A DNA stretch of 32,728 bases from Prolixibacteraceae bacterium UBA5740 (GTDB taxonomy: Bacteria; Bacteroidota; Bacteroidia; Bacteroidales; Prolixibacteraceae): assembly GCA_002419285.1 (NCBI GenBank), contig DIFU01000085.1:1-32728 (forward strand), given 5' to 3'. The notes under the pieces are model-generated. The model did no database searches and was not told the origin of the DNA. It was given only the letters and a program-made list of their open reading frames with translations. Position 1 is the stretch's first letter. The number at the start of each line of letters is the position of its first letter. Below, one piece after another: positions 8,266-16,166 of this stretch. The position numbers were made by a program, and so were the translations under genes.

Positions 8266-9630
8266 TTATCTTTCGGCAAATTGTTCAGCAATTGTCCTGC
8301 CTTGTTTAATCCGGTCGGCCATTCCAATGCCATCACGGATATTACCGGCCAGTGTCAGCCCAGAATACGCCGTTTCAATTTTCCGGATTGCTTCCAGCCG
8401 CGCGCCAGATTCTGGTCCGTATTGAGGAATGGCATATTCGTACCGATGGATTTTCAAAAGGTCGGGTTTAAATTCATTCAATTGCATCATTGATTTAATT
8501 TCTCTTTCGATGATCGAAACAATTTGTTCATCCGAAAGTTCAGCAATTTCAGGTCTTCGCATACCTCCCATAAATACTGCCATAAGCGCCCCACCCTCAG
8601 GTGCTCTCCCTTTTAGGAATGAAGAGATAAAGAGTGCCCCCAATATATCACGTTTTTCAACGAAGGGTACGAGTCCGCCAAATGCCTTTAGAGATTGGCC
8701 ATTCCATTTACTGAAACCTATCGATACCTGAGCTACCTTGGCGTATTTCAGTTGTGCAATCCGCTTTAAGTCATCAGTGTCGGCAAATGGAATTACCGAG
8801 CCTAGTGCATGAGCTCCTATGGTAGAGATCACATGAGTGAAATGTGAATATGACTCTTTTCCGGTAGAAACTGAATATTGGTTATTTTCAATGGGGATGA
8901 CGGTTAGATGATCGCAATTCAGGATGATATTTCCGTCCTCAATTTTATTGACCAGGGCATCGATCAGATTATGAAGGCCATTTTTAACCGAAAATATTTC
9001 TTTGGTGGCTTTCTTGTCTCTATCGGACTTTGGCTCTTTTGCTTTTTTAAACGAACCTTTTATAAAACTACCGTAATTTTGTTCGAGATTGTAAAGTTTA
9101 GGAAGGGCATATTTCGGAACCAGGTGGGCCGGATCACCGGCGTAGATGCCGAGGATGAAAGGGTCAATAGCATAGTGAAGAAAACTTGTTCCCATACGCC
9201 GAATAACCAGTTGGGCCAGGGTTTCTTCAGGATTGTTTCCCTTAGGTTTGAAGGGTTCGGCCAAAATCCTGAGTTTATCCGAAACAGTAAACAATGGGGT
9301 TGAAACTGCTGAAAAAAGTCCTGAAGGAAGAGGTTCCCAGCGATTTCCTTTCCAGATCCAGCGGGTTTTTGCTGCCTGGTCGGCCACTTCAAGTTCACAA
9401 AGGGGGTATAACTCCTCCAGAAGTTCAACTGCTTCGGGATTTCCCAAAACGCCGGTATTAGGTCCGGATTCGTATATGAATCCATTTTCGTTGTGCGTCT
9501 GTATGACTCCGCCAGGCTTAGTGCCTTTTTCGAAAATAGTAACACTATGTCCTTGCTTTTTTAGGTAATAAGCTGCAGTCAGGCCTGTGAGTCCGGCTCC
9601 AATGACAGCGATGTTGGGTTTAATATACAT
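8266..9630 (-). CDS. hemG: Protoporphyrinogen oxidase, HemY-type FAD enzyme
   Basis: Oxidises protoporphyrinogen IX to protoporphyrin IX. It has 454 residues, normal for the FAD-dependent HemY/PPOX family, which is often labelled hemG in Bacteroidota. The N-terminal dinucleotide-binding motif is VIGAGLTGLTAAYYLKKQG (9-27), with an acidic residue E34 closing the fold (FEKG). The C-terminal FAD motif is LAGNIRDGIGMADRIKQG near 424-441. It starts 2 bases after the hemN stop, so translation is probably coupled. HemY-type enzymes classically use oxygen, whereas the preceding hemN works without it, so the electron acceptor here is open. In Gram-positive bacteria the same family oxidises coproporphyrinogen, which would also fit a salvage role. 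No hemQ is present, arguing against the coproporphyrin-dependent route. Confidence 0.95.
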   Translation of the reverse strand: MYIKPNIAVIGAGLTGLTAAYYLKKQGHSVTIFEKGTKPGGVIQTHNENGFIYESGPNTGVLGNPEAVELLEELYPLCELEVADQAAKTRWIWKGNRWEPLPSGLFSAVSTPLFTVSDKLRILAEPFKPKGNNPEETLAQLVIRRMGTSFLHYAIDPFILGIYAGDPAHLVPKYALPKLYNLEQNYGSFIKGSFKKAKEPKSDRDKKATKEIFSVKNGLHNLIDALVNKIEDGNIILNCDHLTVIPIENNQYSVSTGKESYSHFTHVISTIGAHALGSVIPFADTDDLKRIAQLKYAKVAQVSIGFSKWNGQSLKAFGGLVPFVEKRDILGALFISSFLKGRAPEGGALMAVFMGGMRRPEIAELSDEQIVSIIEREIKSMMQLNEFKPDLLKIHRYEYAIPQYGPESGARLEAIRKIETAYSGLTLAGNIRDGIGMADRIKQGRTIAEQFAER

Positions 9631-9632
9631 AG

Positions 9633-11018
9633 TTATAATGCTTTTGAAAATGTTTTGCCTGCCTGTCCCAGAGCTGGATCGAATGAGGCTGCGATATTCC
9701 TGACAAAGAATCGGCCCAGTTCGGTAACTGTTACGCCTTCGTTTGAGGAGGTCAATAATCCATCCTCATGAAAGATTGAAAGCTGTTCTTCATCGTAACG
9801 GATCAATTTGAACACCTCACTATCCTGTAGATTAAACTTTGTGGCAGTATCTTTCCATGAAATGAAATAATTGCACATGATTTCATTGATGACATGTCGG
9901 ATTAATTTCTGGTGTGAAGTTAGTAAATAGCCTTTCTCGGTTGTAAACCTGCCTTCAGAAATGGCCTGAATATAACTGTTAACGGTCTTTGCATTCTGGG
10001 CATAAGCGCTTTCGAGCTGACTGATGCCGGTTGTACCGAAAGCGTATACTTGGCCAGTGGTTTCGCGGGTACAGTATCCCTGAAAGTTGCGGTGTAATGT
10101 TTTGTTATTAAGGGAGATGGCTAATTCATCATCGGGTCGGGCGAAATGATCGAGTCCAATGGGGGTATATCCGTTTCTCTTCATCATTTCGTAGGTGTTC
10201 TCGAACATCCTAAGCTTTTCGGAAGGGCCAACCAGGCCTGCCTTCTCAAGTATCGCCTGTGATTTTTTGATATTTGGAACATGGGCATATGAAAAGGTCA
10301 CCATACGGTCGGGTCCGATTGCGAGGGCTTTTTCGATCGTCTTCTCAAAGGAAGCAACAGTCTGGTGGGGCAGGCCATAAATAAAATCAAGGTTGACTTT
10401 TGCTTTTCCTGATCCTTGTATCTGTTTTACAAAATCGTCAATAGGAATAGACGGAATTTCACGGTTTACCGTATTCAGTACGTCTTCCAAGAAGTCCTGT
10501 ACACCAAGGCTGATGCGGTTGAATCCCAAAATAATCAGGCTGTCGACATATGCATGGTCGAGATGGGCAGGATTGCATTCAATGGCAATTTCGGGAGAAT
10601 CAATAAATGTGAAATTTTCGCGAAGCAATTCCATGATTCCGGTAATCTGCGGAATGTTCAGGCTGTTGGGAGTACCTCCCCCCCAATGGACCTGGCTGAC
10701 CTTGCGGGTTGGATCAAGCAACGGCCTGACCATTTTGATCTCTTGTTTGAGAGCTTCCAGATATTTGCTCTTCATTGTCTCATTTCGCGTGATATGCGTG
10801 TTGCACCCGCAGTAATAACATAACTGGGGACAAAATGGGATATGAATATAGATTGAGATATTTTGCTGATCATCTTTATTTGATCTGATGACCGATTCCC
10901 TGAAATCTTTTTCTGTAAATTCCTTCCCGAAGAAATTAGCCGGAGGATAGCTGGTATATCTTGGAACTGGGACGTTATATTTGTCGACAAGGTATTCTGG
11001 AATATTAATCACGTTCAT
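9633..11018 (-). CDS. hemN: Oxygen-independent coproporphyrinogen III oxidase
   Basis: Radical SAM enzyme that decarboxylates two propionates of coproporphyrinogen III to give protoporphyrinogen IX. I start it at ATG 11018 (461 residues). A GTG at 11030 is in frame but adds only four codons. The substrate-side signature PRYTSYPP lies at about residues 19-26. The cluster motif is CPQLCYYCGC (63-72), the CX3CX2CXC pattern specific to the HemN/HemW group. WGGGTPNSL follows. The PRYTSYP motif and full length distinguish it from the heme chaperone HemW, which lacks that N-terminal part. With the ATG start it overlaps the upstream permease gene by 14 bases (11005-11018), indicating translational coupling. 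Confidence 0.96.
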   Translation of the reverse strand: MNVINIPEYLVDKYNVPVPRYTSYPPANFFGKEFTEKDFRESVIRSNKDDQQNISIYIHIPFCPQLCYYCGCNTHITRNETMKSKYLEALKQEIKMVRPLLDPTRKVSQVHWGGGTPNSLNIPQITGIMELLRENFTFIDSPEIAIECNPAHLDHAYVDSLIILGFNRISLGVQDFLEDVLNTVNREIPSIPIDDFVKQIQGSGKAKVNLDFIYGLPHQTVASFEKTIEKALAIGPDRMVTFSYAHVPNIKKSQAILEKAGLVGPSEKLRMFENTYEMMKRNGYTPIGLDHFARPDDELAISLNNKTLHRNFQGYCTRETTGQVYAFGTTGISQLESAYAQNAKTVNSYIQAISEGRFTTEKGYLLTSHQKLIRHVINEIMCNYFISWKDTATKFNLQDSEVFKLIRYDEEQLSIFHEDGLLTSSNEGVTVTELGRFFVRNIAASFDPALGQAGKTFSKAL

Positions 11019-12213
11019 AGAATTTTTCACGGTATAACGAATATAAAAGTATGATGATGACTACACCAAGAACCATCTCACCAAAAAATAGTCCACGGTA
11101 GGTAAACGTATCTGCAATTTTTCCGCTTGAAACGGAAATGATGAGGCTGCTCAGGTGGGTAAGAACAATCTGGACCGTAAAGTCGGTTCCTTCTTTGCCT
11201 TTACGGACAATACCCATTGATAAGGTATAGATGAAAACCGACGACATGGCATATGCTGCCCATAGGAAAACGATTCCAATATATACCAGATATGGGGGAT
11301 GGGATGTGAATGTAAGCCAGGTAAAGTAGGCTGCCACCAAAAAATTGATAACCGGCAGTATCAGCAGGGTTTTTTTGAGGCCCTTCTTCCTGATAAACAT
11401 ACCTGCCGGTATGGTCATCAGGGCACCAGTTCCCGTACCGACAATCCCAACAATAAACCCGATTTTTTTTACTGAATACCCCAGGTCAACCAGGTACGGT
11501 TTGAGCATAGTGAGAATCCCTATGATCCCTGCATAGAATAACATCAACAGTATAATATGCCTCCATATTCCCTTTTGATTAAAGAAATGGGCAAAATCGA
11601 GCCATGAGACCTTTTTCTTAGACTCATGGTGAATTCTTTGTGCGGAGGCCTTGTAAAAGGTTACAGGAATCAGGGCAATCAACACGAGCCCTGCAAGTCC
11701 AAAAAGAAGGTTCGACCAACCGTAGTAATGGTAAATAACCAGCAAGACACCACTACCTACCATAGTACCCAGGAAATTTCCAGCCGATTGCATACTGTTG
11801 CCCAGGCTACGCTCTTCCTTTTTGAGCGAAAGAATGGCAAAAGCATCGGTTGCAATATCTTGGGTAGCCGATGCCGTAAAGGCAATAACCATCATAACCA
11901 CGATGGTCATGAAATCTGTCTGGAGGTCCAGGAATGCTATGGCAACAATCACAATGGCGTAGAAGATTTCAGATCCCAGGATCCATCTTCGGTAATGCCG
12001 CAGATTTTGGCTTGTATGATCAATAAATGGAGCCCAGAAAAACTTGGCAATCCAGGGGAGTTTGATCAACTGTAGATAACCGATCGACTCGAGAGAATAA
12101 TTTTCCATTCGCATGATGACAGGCACCACTGTGGAAAAGAAACTCATCGGGATTGATTGAGCCAGATAAAGGTTGAGCAGTGTAAAATACTTGCTGAATT
12201 CTTTTTTAAACAT
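11005..12213 (-). CDS. MFS permease, AmpG/RhtX/FptX (PAT) type
   Basis: A 402-residue integral membrane protein with about 12 hydrophobic segments. LPWIAKFFWAPFIDH (52-66) and ASATQDIATDAFAIL (114-128) are hallmark loops of the PAT branch of the major facilitator superfamily. That branch includes the muropeptide permease AmpG and the single-component siderophore permeases RhtX and FptX. RhtX and FptX are about this length and work downstream of a TonB-dependent receptor. This gene follows a TonB receptor by 9 bases and precedes hemN with a 14-base overlap. I infer that it carries the receptor's cargo, possibly a porphyrin, across the inner membrane. Muropeptide transport is the main alternative, but nothing in the operon concerns peptidoglycan. 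Confidence 0.9.
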   Translation of the reverse strand: MFKKEFSKYFTLLNLYLAQSIPMSFFSTVVPVIMRMENYSLESIGYLQLIKLPWIAKFFWAPFIDHTSQNLRHYRRWILGSEIFYAIVIVAIAFLDLQTDFMTIVVMMVIAFTASATQDIATDAFAILSLKKEERSLGNSMQSAGNFLGTMVGSGVLLVIYHYYGWSNLLFGLAGLVLIALIPVTFYKASAQRIHHESKKKVSWLDFAHFFNQKGIWRHIILLMLFYAGIIGILTMLKPYLVDLGYSVKKIGFIVGIVGTGTGALMTIPAGMFIRKKGLKKTLLILPVINFLVAAYFTWLTFTSHPPYLVYIGIVFLWAAYAMSSVFIYTLSMGIVRKGKEGTDFTVQIVLTHLSSLIISVSSGKIADTFTYRGLFFGEMVLGVVIIILLYSLYREKFYERD

Positions 12214-12222
12214 GATTCTTTT

Positions 12223-14328
12223 TTAGAACATAAACTTGAGGCTGATCCCCATAGATGATGGTTTGCCTATTTGGACATAAGCATTGTTCAAGGCTGTGAA
12301 ATAGAATGAATTATACGTTTCGTTTAGCATGTTTTTCCCCCAAAAAGCCAGTTCGGCATTTTTATGGGTTAATGTAATGCGACTGTTCAGCAGTCCATAT
12401 TCTTCCTGCCAGGCCGAGTTATCCTCATGCCAGTAGTGCTTTCCAAAGAGCTGGTAAACCGAATAAAGACGTATGTTTTGCAAAAATTTACGGTTGACAT
12501 TGATAGTGTAATTTCCTCCCATGCTTGCAGTCCTTTTCGGTACGTATGGCAAATAATTGCCACTGTAATCCAAAGTCTGGCTTCGTACATACTCCACAAA
12601 TTTTGCTTTGTTGTACCCGGCGGTAGCCCAAATCTCAAGGTTGGTTACCGGCACTGCCTTGATTTCCAGTTCAACACCATTGCTTTCCGATCTGCCTGCA
12701 TTTTTCAGCATGGAACCTTGTCCTGAAGGCACTGGCTGGTAGATTTGCTGGTTTTCCCAATCGATCATAAACACTGCAAGGTTGGTGAAAAGTTTGTTGT
12801 TAAGAAAGCGAGCCTTCAGACCGGCTTCATAATTCCAGCTGCTTTCAGCCTTAAAAGATCTGTCCTCCTCGCGTTCAAACGTACTGTTGAAACCTCCGGC
12901 ATTATATCCCTTGGCAATTGTAATATAGGGGGTGAAGCTGTTGGATATGTTGTACTGTAATGCCAGTTTGGGTAATACCTCAAATGATTCGGTGTCGCTC
13001 TGTACATCTTCAATCTGGGTTGAAGCTCCGAGGAGTTTTCTATAATGTTGGTAGTCGAGTGTTGCTTTTTCAAAATCGACCCGGATACCACCAATGATTG
13101 AAAGCCCTCCAAACTTAAGGGTAGATTGGTGAAAGAATGCAAGTCCGGAGTTACCATTGTTGTAATCTTTGCTTACAACAAGTTCTCCTGGAAGCTTTTG
13201 AGCTGCCTGTAATACGGTACCATAAGTAACATCAACGGTCTTGTCAAGCGATTGGTGAAACCCAAACACACCGAAGAGCCATTCATATCTTTCCTTTTCG
13301 TAAGACTGTATAGAAACTTCCTGAGCAATCATGTTTTGTTTTTGCCATTGCATCACATAATACATGTCACGTTCCGTAAAATCCTGGTCAATGTCCTGTT
13401 CATCATCCATGTACTGATAGCTGGTCACTGCCCTGAGACGATATCCCGCTGCGTTATATTCAACATTTAAACCATTGGACACCAAAGTTCTCTCATAGCC
13501 ACTTACATGGTCGTAATTAATGTCTTTTGCTTTTTGCTCTGTTTTGTCATAAATGGCATAGGGATATCCGCCCTGGTCGTTGTTTTCGAACTGGAAGTTA
13601 TACTGCATTCTCAAATTATCGGTTGGAGTATACAACAACTTGATACGGCCTGAGTAGCTATTGAGTTTATCAACGGCTTCACCGTTGTGTACGTTGCTAT
13701 AAAACCCTCCGTTATGGAGTTGGTTGAAATTTAACATCAGGGCCAAGTCTTTTGATAGAGGCTGATTGTGCAAGAGACTGGTGTTAACCTGGTTGTAGTT
13801 TCCGTATGAGAACTTGACTGCAGTGTTCCGGTCGTCTGATGGTTCAGCTGTAAAAATATTCACCAGCCCTCCCATGGTATTTCTGCCATATAGGGTCCCC
13901 TGGGGTCCTCTGAGAACTTCAATGCGTTCGAGATCAAAGAAATCAAAATTAAATGCAGATTTCTCGAAGTAGGGGATATTGTCGACATACAGACCAACAG
14001 AGGGGGTATTGATACGGGTTCCTATTCCACGGATATATACTGGGGATGTTAGCTTGGAACCGTAATCGGGCATAAAGAAATTTGGGATCAGACCGCTGAT
14101 ATCCGGAAGGGAACCTATCTGGTAATTTTCCAGAATGCGTGCAGGCATCATTGTTGCAGCCGCCGGAATCTGGAATATATTGCTGTTGTATTTTGGAGAC
14201 CGGATGGTAATTTCATCGATATTCAGATTCCTGATCTTGGCAGTATCTGCTTCAGGCTCGTAAATATCCTGGGCATAACCCTTGGAAAAAATGAGCAATG
14301 TAATGGTAAGAATATACAGGGATTTCAT
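12223..14328 (-). CDS. TonB-dependent receptor heading the late-heme operon
   Basis: Outer-membrane TonB-dependent transporter of 701 residues and the first gene of the operon receptor-permease-hemN-hemG-hemH. The signal peptide is MKSLYILTITLLIFSKGYA, followed by a mature start at QDIYEPEAD. IDEITIRS (37-44) is a TonB-box candidate. The plug (about 50-165) includes SPVYIRGIGTRINTPSVG and RGPQGTLYGRNTMGGLVNIF. There is no carboxypeptidase-regulatory-like domain, unlike the two other receptors in the window. The barrel has the KGYNAGGFN motif common in siderophore/vitamin-type receptors and ends in GISLKFMF. The cargo is not determined by sequence; the neighbours suggest a porphyrin or heme-related compound. 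Confidence 0.92.
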   Translation of the reverse strand: MKSLYILTITLLIFSKGYAQDIYEPEADTAKIRNLNIDEITIRSPKYNSNIFQIPAAATMMPARILENYQIGSLPDISGLIPNFFMPDYGSKLTSPVYIRGIGTRINTPSVGLYVDNIPYFEKSAFNFDFFDLERIEVLRGPQGTLYGRNTMGGLVNIFTAEPSDDRNTAVKFSYGNYNQVNTSLLHNQPLSKDLALMLNFNQLHNGGFYSNVHNGEAVDKLNSYSGRIKLLYTPTDNLRMQYNFQFENNDQGGYPYAIYDKTEQKAKDINYDHVSGYERTLVSNGLNVEYNAAGYRLRAVTSYQYMDDEQDIDQDFTERDMYYVMQWQKQNMIAQEVSIQSYEKERYEWLFGVFGFHQSLDKTVDVTYGTVLQAAQKLPGELVVSKDYNNGNSGLAFFHQSTLKFGGLSIIGGIRVDFEKATLDYQHYRKLLGASTQIEDVQSDTESFEVLPKLALQYNISNSFTPYITIAKGYNAGGFNSTFEREEDRSFKAESSWNYEAGLKARFLNNKLFTNLAVFMIDWENQQIYQPVPSGQGSMLKNAGRSESNGVELEIKAVPVTNLEIWATAGYNKAKFVEYVRSQTLDYSGNYLPYVPKRTASMGGNYTINVNRKFLQNIRLYSVYQLFGKHYWHEDNSAWQEEYGLLNSRITLTHKNAELAFWGKNMLNETYNSFYFTALNNAYVQIGKPSSMGISLKFMF

Positions 14329-14367
14329 ACAAAGATCTTTTAAAATGTTATTTCATGTAATTGACTT

Positions 14368-14387
14368 GGCTCGTTTTCAGACGAGCC
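14368..14387 (-). promoter_or_regulatory. Hairpin in the leader of the porphyrin/heme operon
   Basis: Perfect 7-bp inverted repeat GGCTCGT / ACGAGCC with a 6-base loop, about 40 bases upstream of the receptor ATG. On the minus strand no T-tract follows, so it is not an ordinary terminator. It could be an operator dyad or an RNA leader structure. Confidence 0.45.
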
Positions 14388-14416
14388 TTAAGCAAATAAT
14401 GTTAACAGCTTGCATC

Positions 14417-14572
14417 CTATTTGCCTTGTAGAATGGGGTTTTTACCAGTGTTAGCCGTAAAACCGGTACTTTTACCAAATTTTTCCAAAGTAAGCTTTAA
14501 ACAATCTGCTGTTTTTTGATATCCATCATCAATTATTCCCAGACTGTTGTGATCCAGGGTAATGTTGTGCAT
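14417..14572 (-). pseudogene. Short reading frame, possible remnant of a small exported protein
   Basis: A 51-codon frame starting MHNITLDHNSLG and ending NPILQGK. It stays open nine codons upstream of the ATG (KALGLHLAD) before a stop. The composition looks protein-like. About 75 bases upstream in another frame, the peptide MILSAIMLIAPVSF (from ATG 14648) resembles the start of a signal peptide but stops after 14 codons. Together they could be a small exported protein broken by frameshifts. That ATG also overlaps the stop of the next upstream reading frame as ATGA. I recognise no family. It may equally be chance open sequence. Confidence 0.25.
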
Positions 14573-14644
14573 ATCAGCCAGATGTAGGCCTAAAGCTTTT
14601 CACTTAAAATGAAACAGGTGCAATTAGCATTATGGCCGATAAGA

Positions 14645-14983
14645 TCATGAAAAAATAGGGGGAGGGCGATTAAAAAGATTGTATGAAAATTCAGTTACAA
14701 TGCCTGGTGGATCAGGCGGCAAACAGACCACTGTTGAAACATGGTTGACTACATCCGAAATTTTGCCTGACTCCAGGGCTACCCAGTAATCAATCGATTC
14801 TGAAATTGTCAAACCGAAACTGGCATCGTAATCCTGCACCCATTCATAATTTCCGGTATCAATGGGTTTGGGAATATCATTGATATTGCCGGATGACGGG
14901 GCAGTAAAAAGAAAATAAACGGCATAGAAGAAAACCATTATAACATAAGGCATATGTGTGGTAAATATTCCGAATGTAAACAT
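14645..14983 (-). CDS. Possible small membrane-anchored hypothetical protein
   Basis: A 112-codon frame that I do not recognise. Residues 11-29 (MPYVIMVFFYAVYFLFTAP) form a single hydrophobic segment. An acidic and aromatic soluble part of about 80 residues follows (for example NYEWVQDYDASFGL and SIDYWVALESGK), with a proline-rich end. The start could be residue 1 (14983) or the methionine at residue 11 (14953). It lies on the same strand as the heme operon but 316 bases upstream of it. The stop overlaps an ATG as ATGA, which may be fortuitous. There is no competing gene on the other strand here. Existence as a real gene is uncertain. Confidence 0.4.
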   Translation of the reverse strand: MFTFGIFTTHMPYVIMVFFYAVYFLFTAPSSGNINDIPKPIDTGNYEWVQDYDASFGLTISESIDYWVALESGKISDVVNHVSTVVCLPPDPPGIVTEFSYNLFNRPPPIFS

Positions 14984-15371
14984 GATTGAACCGTTTGAGA
15001 TAATCCTTTTTAAGGATTTGGTGCCAAAACTAAAGAAAAATTCAATAAGTCAGATGTCTACATGTTTTAAAGCATTGATAATTCATCGCTGGCTGAATAT
15101 TGAAAAAGTTTTTTTTAGGTTGCCCGCTCATGATTCAGTTAATTTTTTGGATGTCAGGAATTGTATTTAGGACAGTAATTTATATTTATTCTAAGATAAA
15201 AATGCGGGTATTTGAGTTACATTTACTACTGAACGAAACCTGACGAGGGCTTATTTAAAAAGCTGACTATAAAAACCTGGTGTTTAAACTTTACCATGAA
15301 TTTTGTTGAAGAGAAAGATCTTCGATGGTTTGCGGCGATTTTATTAATATTTAAGGTACCATATTCCTGAT
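14984..15371. other. Intergenic region upstream of the carotenoid-ketolase-like gene
   Basis: AT-rich and without a convincing gene. It holds a perfect hairpin AATCCTT-TTT-AAGGATT at 15002-15018. Near the gene, TTTG at 15302-15305 is followed after about 19 bases by ATGGTTTG, a weak Bacteroidota-type promoter candidate about 45 bases before the ATG. Confidence 0.35.
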
Positions 15372-16091
15372 ATGACAAACAAACGAAGTCCAGCTGACAA
15401 TGTGGGAGTTTGGATAGCGCTTCTGATATATTCCTTGTGGCTTGGGCACCTTGTGTTTGCCCTCGCCTATGCGACCCTTGAATGGAGATCTTTCTGGCTT
15501 TGGGTTCATATTTTTGTACAGGGATATTTGTTTACAGGCTTATTTATTACGGGTCATGATGCTATGCATGGGACAGTTTGCAAGAACCGCAGGCTGAATG
15601 ACTTCATTGGTTGGGTTTCCACGCTTTCTTTTGCCTTTTTATCTTATAGCATATTGAGGAAGAACCATTATTTACACCATCAATTTCCTGCCTCGGAGAA
15701 GGATCCGGATTTTCACCCGCACAGCAATAATGTGCTGTTTTGGTGGGTGCGGTTTATGAAACATTATACAACATGGTGGCAACTTGTGTTGATGGCTGTG
15801 ACATTCAATATATTGCTGATATGGTTTTCTGTTCCTCAACTGCTCTTGTTTTGGGTTGTTCCTGCATTTCTCGGGACTTTTCAGCTGTTTGTTTTTGGAA
15901 CCTATATCCCTCATCGAAGACCACATACAGAACAAATGGGTATTCACAGGGCACGTACTCTACCCAAAAACCATTGGATAGCAATGTTGACCTGCTATTT
16001 TTTCGGATATCACCGGGAACACCATATCCGTCCCACAATTCCATGGTGGAAGTTGTATTCGGCAAAAGATCCTGGATTTCCTATTGTATAA
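15372..16091 (+). CDS. CrtW-type carotenoid ketolase / fatty-acid-desaturase-family protein
   Basis: Membrane di-iron oxygenase of 239 residues, matching the usual 240-260 of beta-carotene 4-ketolases. Histidine clusters are HDAMH (62-66), HYLHH (99-103), HPH in a DPDFHPH segment (111-117), HRRPH (181-185) and HREHH in FGYHREHHIRP (211-221). Four hydrophobic segments separate them. TYIPHRRPH, HRARTLPKN and FGYHREHH-RP-PWW match CrtW better than acyl-lipid desaturases, so the likely reaction is addition of keto groups to beta-carotene-type rings. No other carotenoid gene is nearby, so the substrate must be made elsewhere. The product is probably an orange-red pigment or membrane antioxidant. 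Family is firm; exact substrate is inferred. Confidence 0.82.
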   Translation: MTNKRSPADNVGVWIALLIYSLWLGHLVFALAYATLEWRSFWLWVHIFVQGYLFTGLFITGHDAMHGTVCKNRRLNDFIGWVSTLSFAFLSYSILRKNHYLHHQFPASEKDPDFHPHSNNVLFWWVRFMKHYTTWWQLVLMAVTFNILLIWFSVPQLLLFWVVPAFLGTFQLFVFGTYIPHRRPHTEQMGIHRARTLPKNHWIAMLTCYFFGYHREHHIRPTIPWWKLYSAKDPGFPIV

Positions 16092-16166
16092 CTTACCTTT
16101 TATAATCATAGAAAGATCAGGCATGACTTATTATGTCATAAATGGAAAGTAGCCATTCTCGTCTGT

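Noticed and set aside
9060..9545. A 161-codon open frame inside hemG in another frame.
   Set aside because: It lies wholly within a gene with clear FAD-binding motifs; the product shows no domain.
11626..12075. A 149-codon plus-strand frame within the permease gene.
   Set aside because: Antisense to a permease with clear membrane segments and family motifs; no independent support.
16123..16157. Two small dyads (ATGAC/GTCAT and AATGG/CCATT) between convergent genes, considered as terminators.
   Set aside because: Stems of only 5 bp, AT-rich and without T-tracts; not distinguishable from chance.
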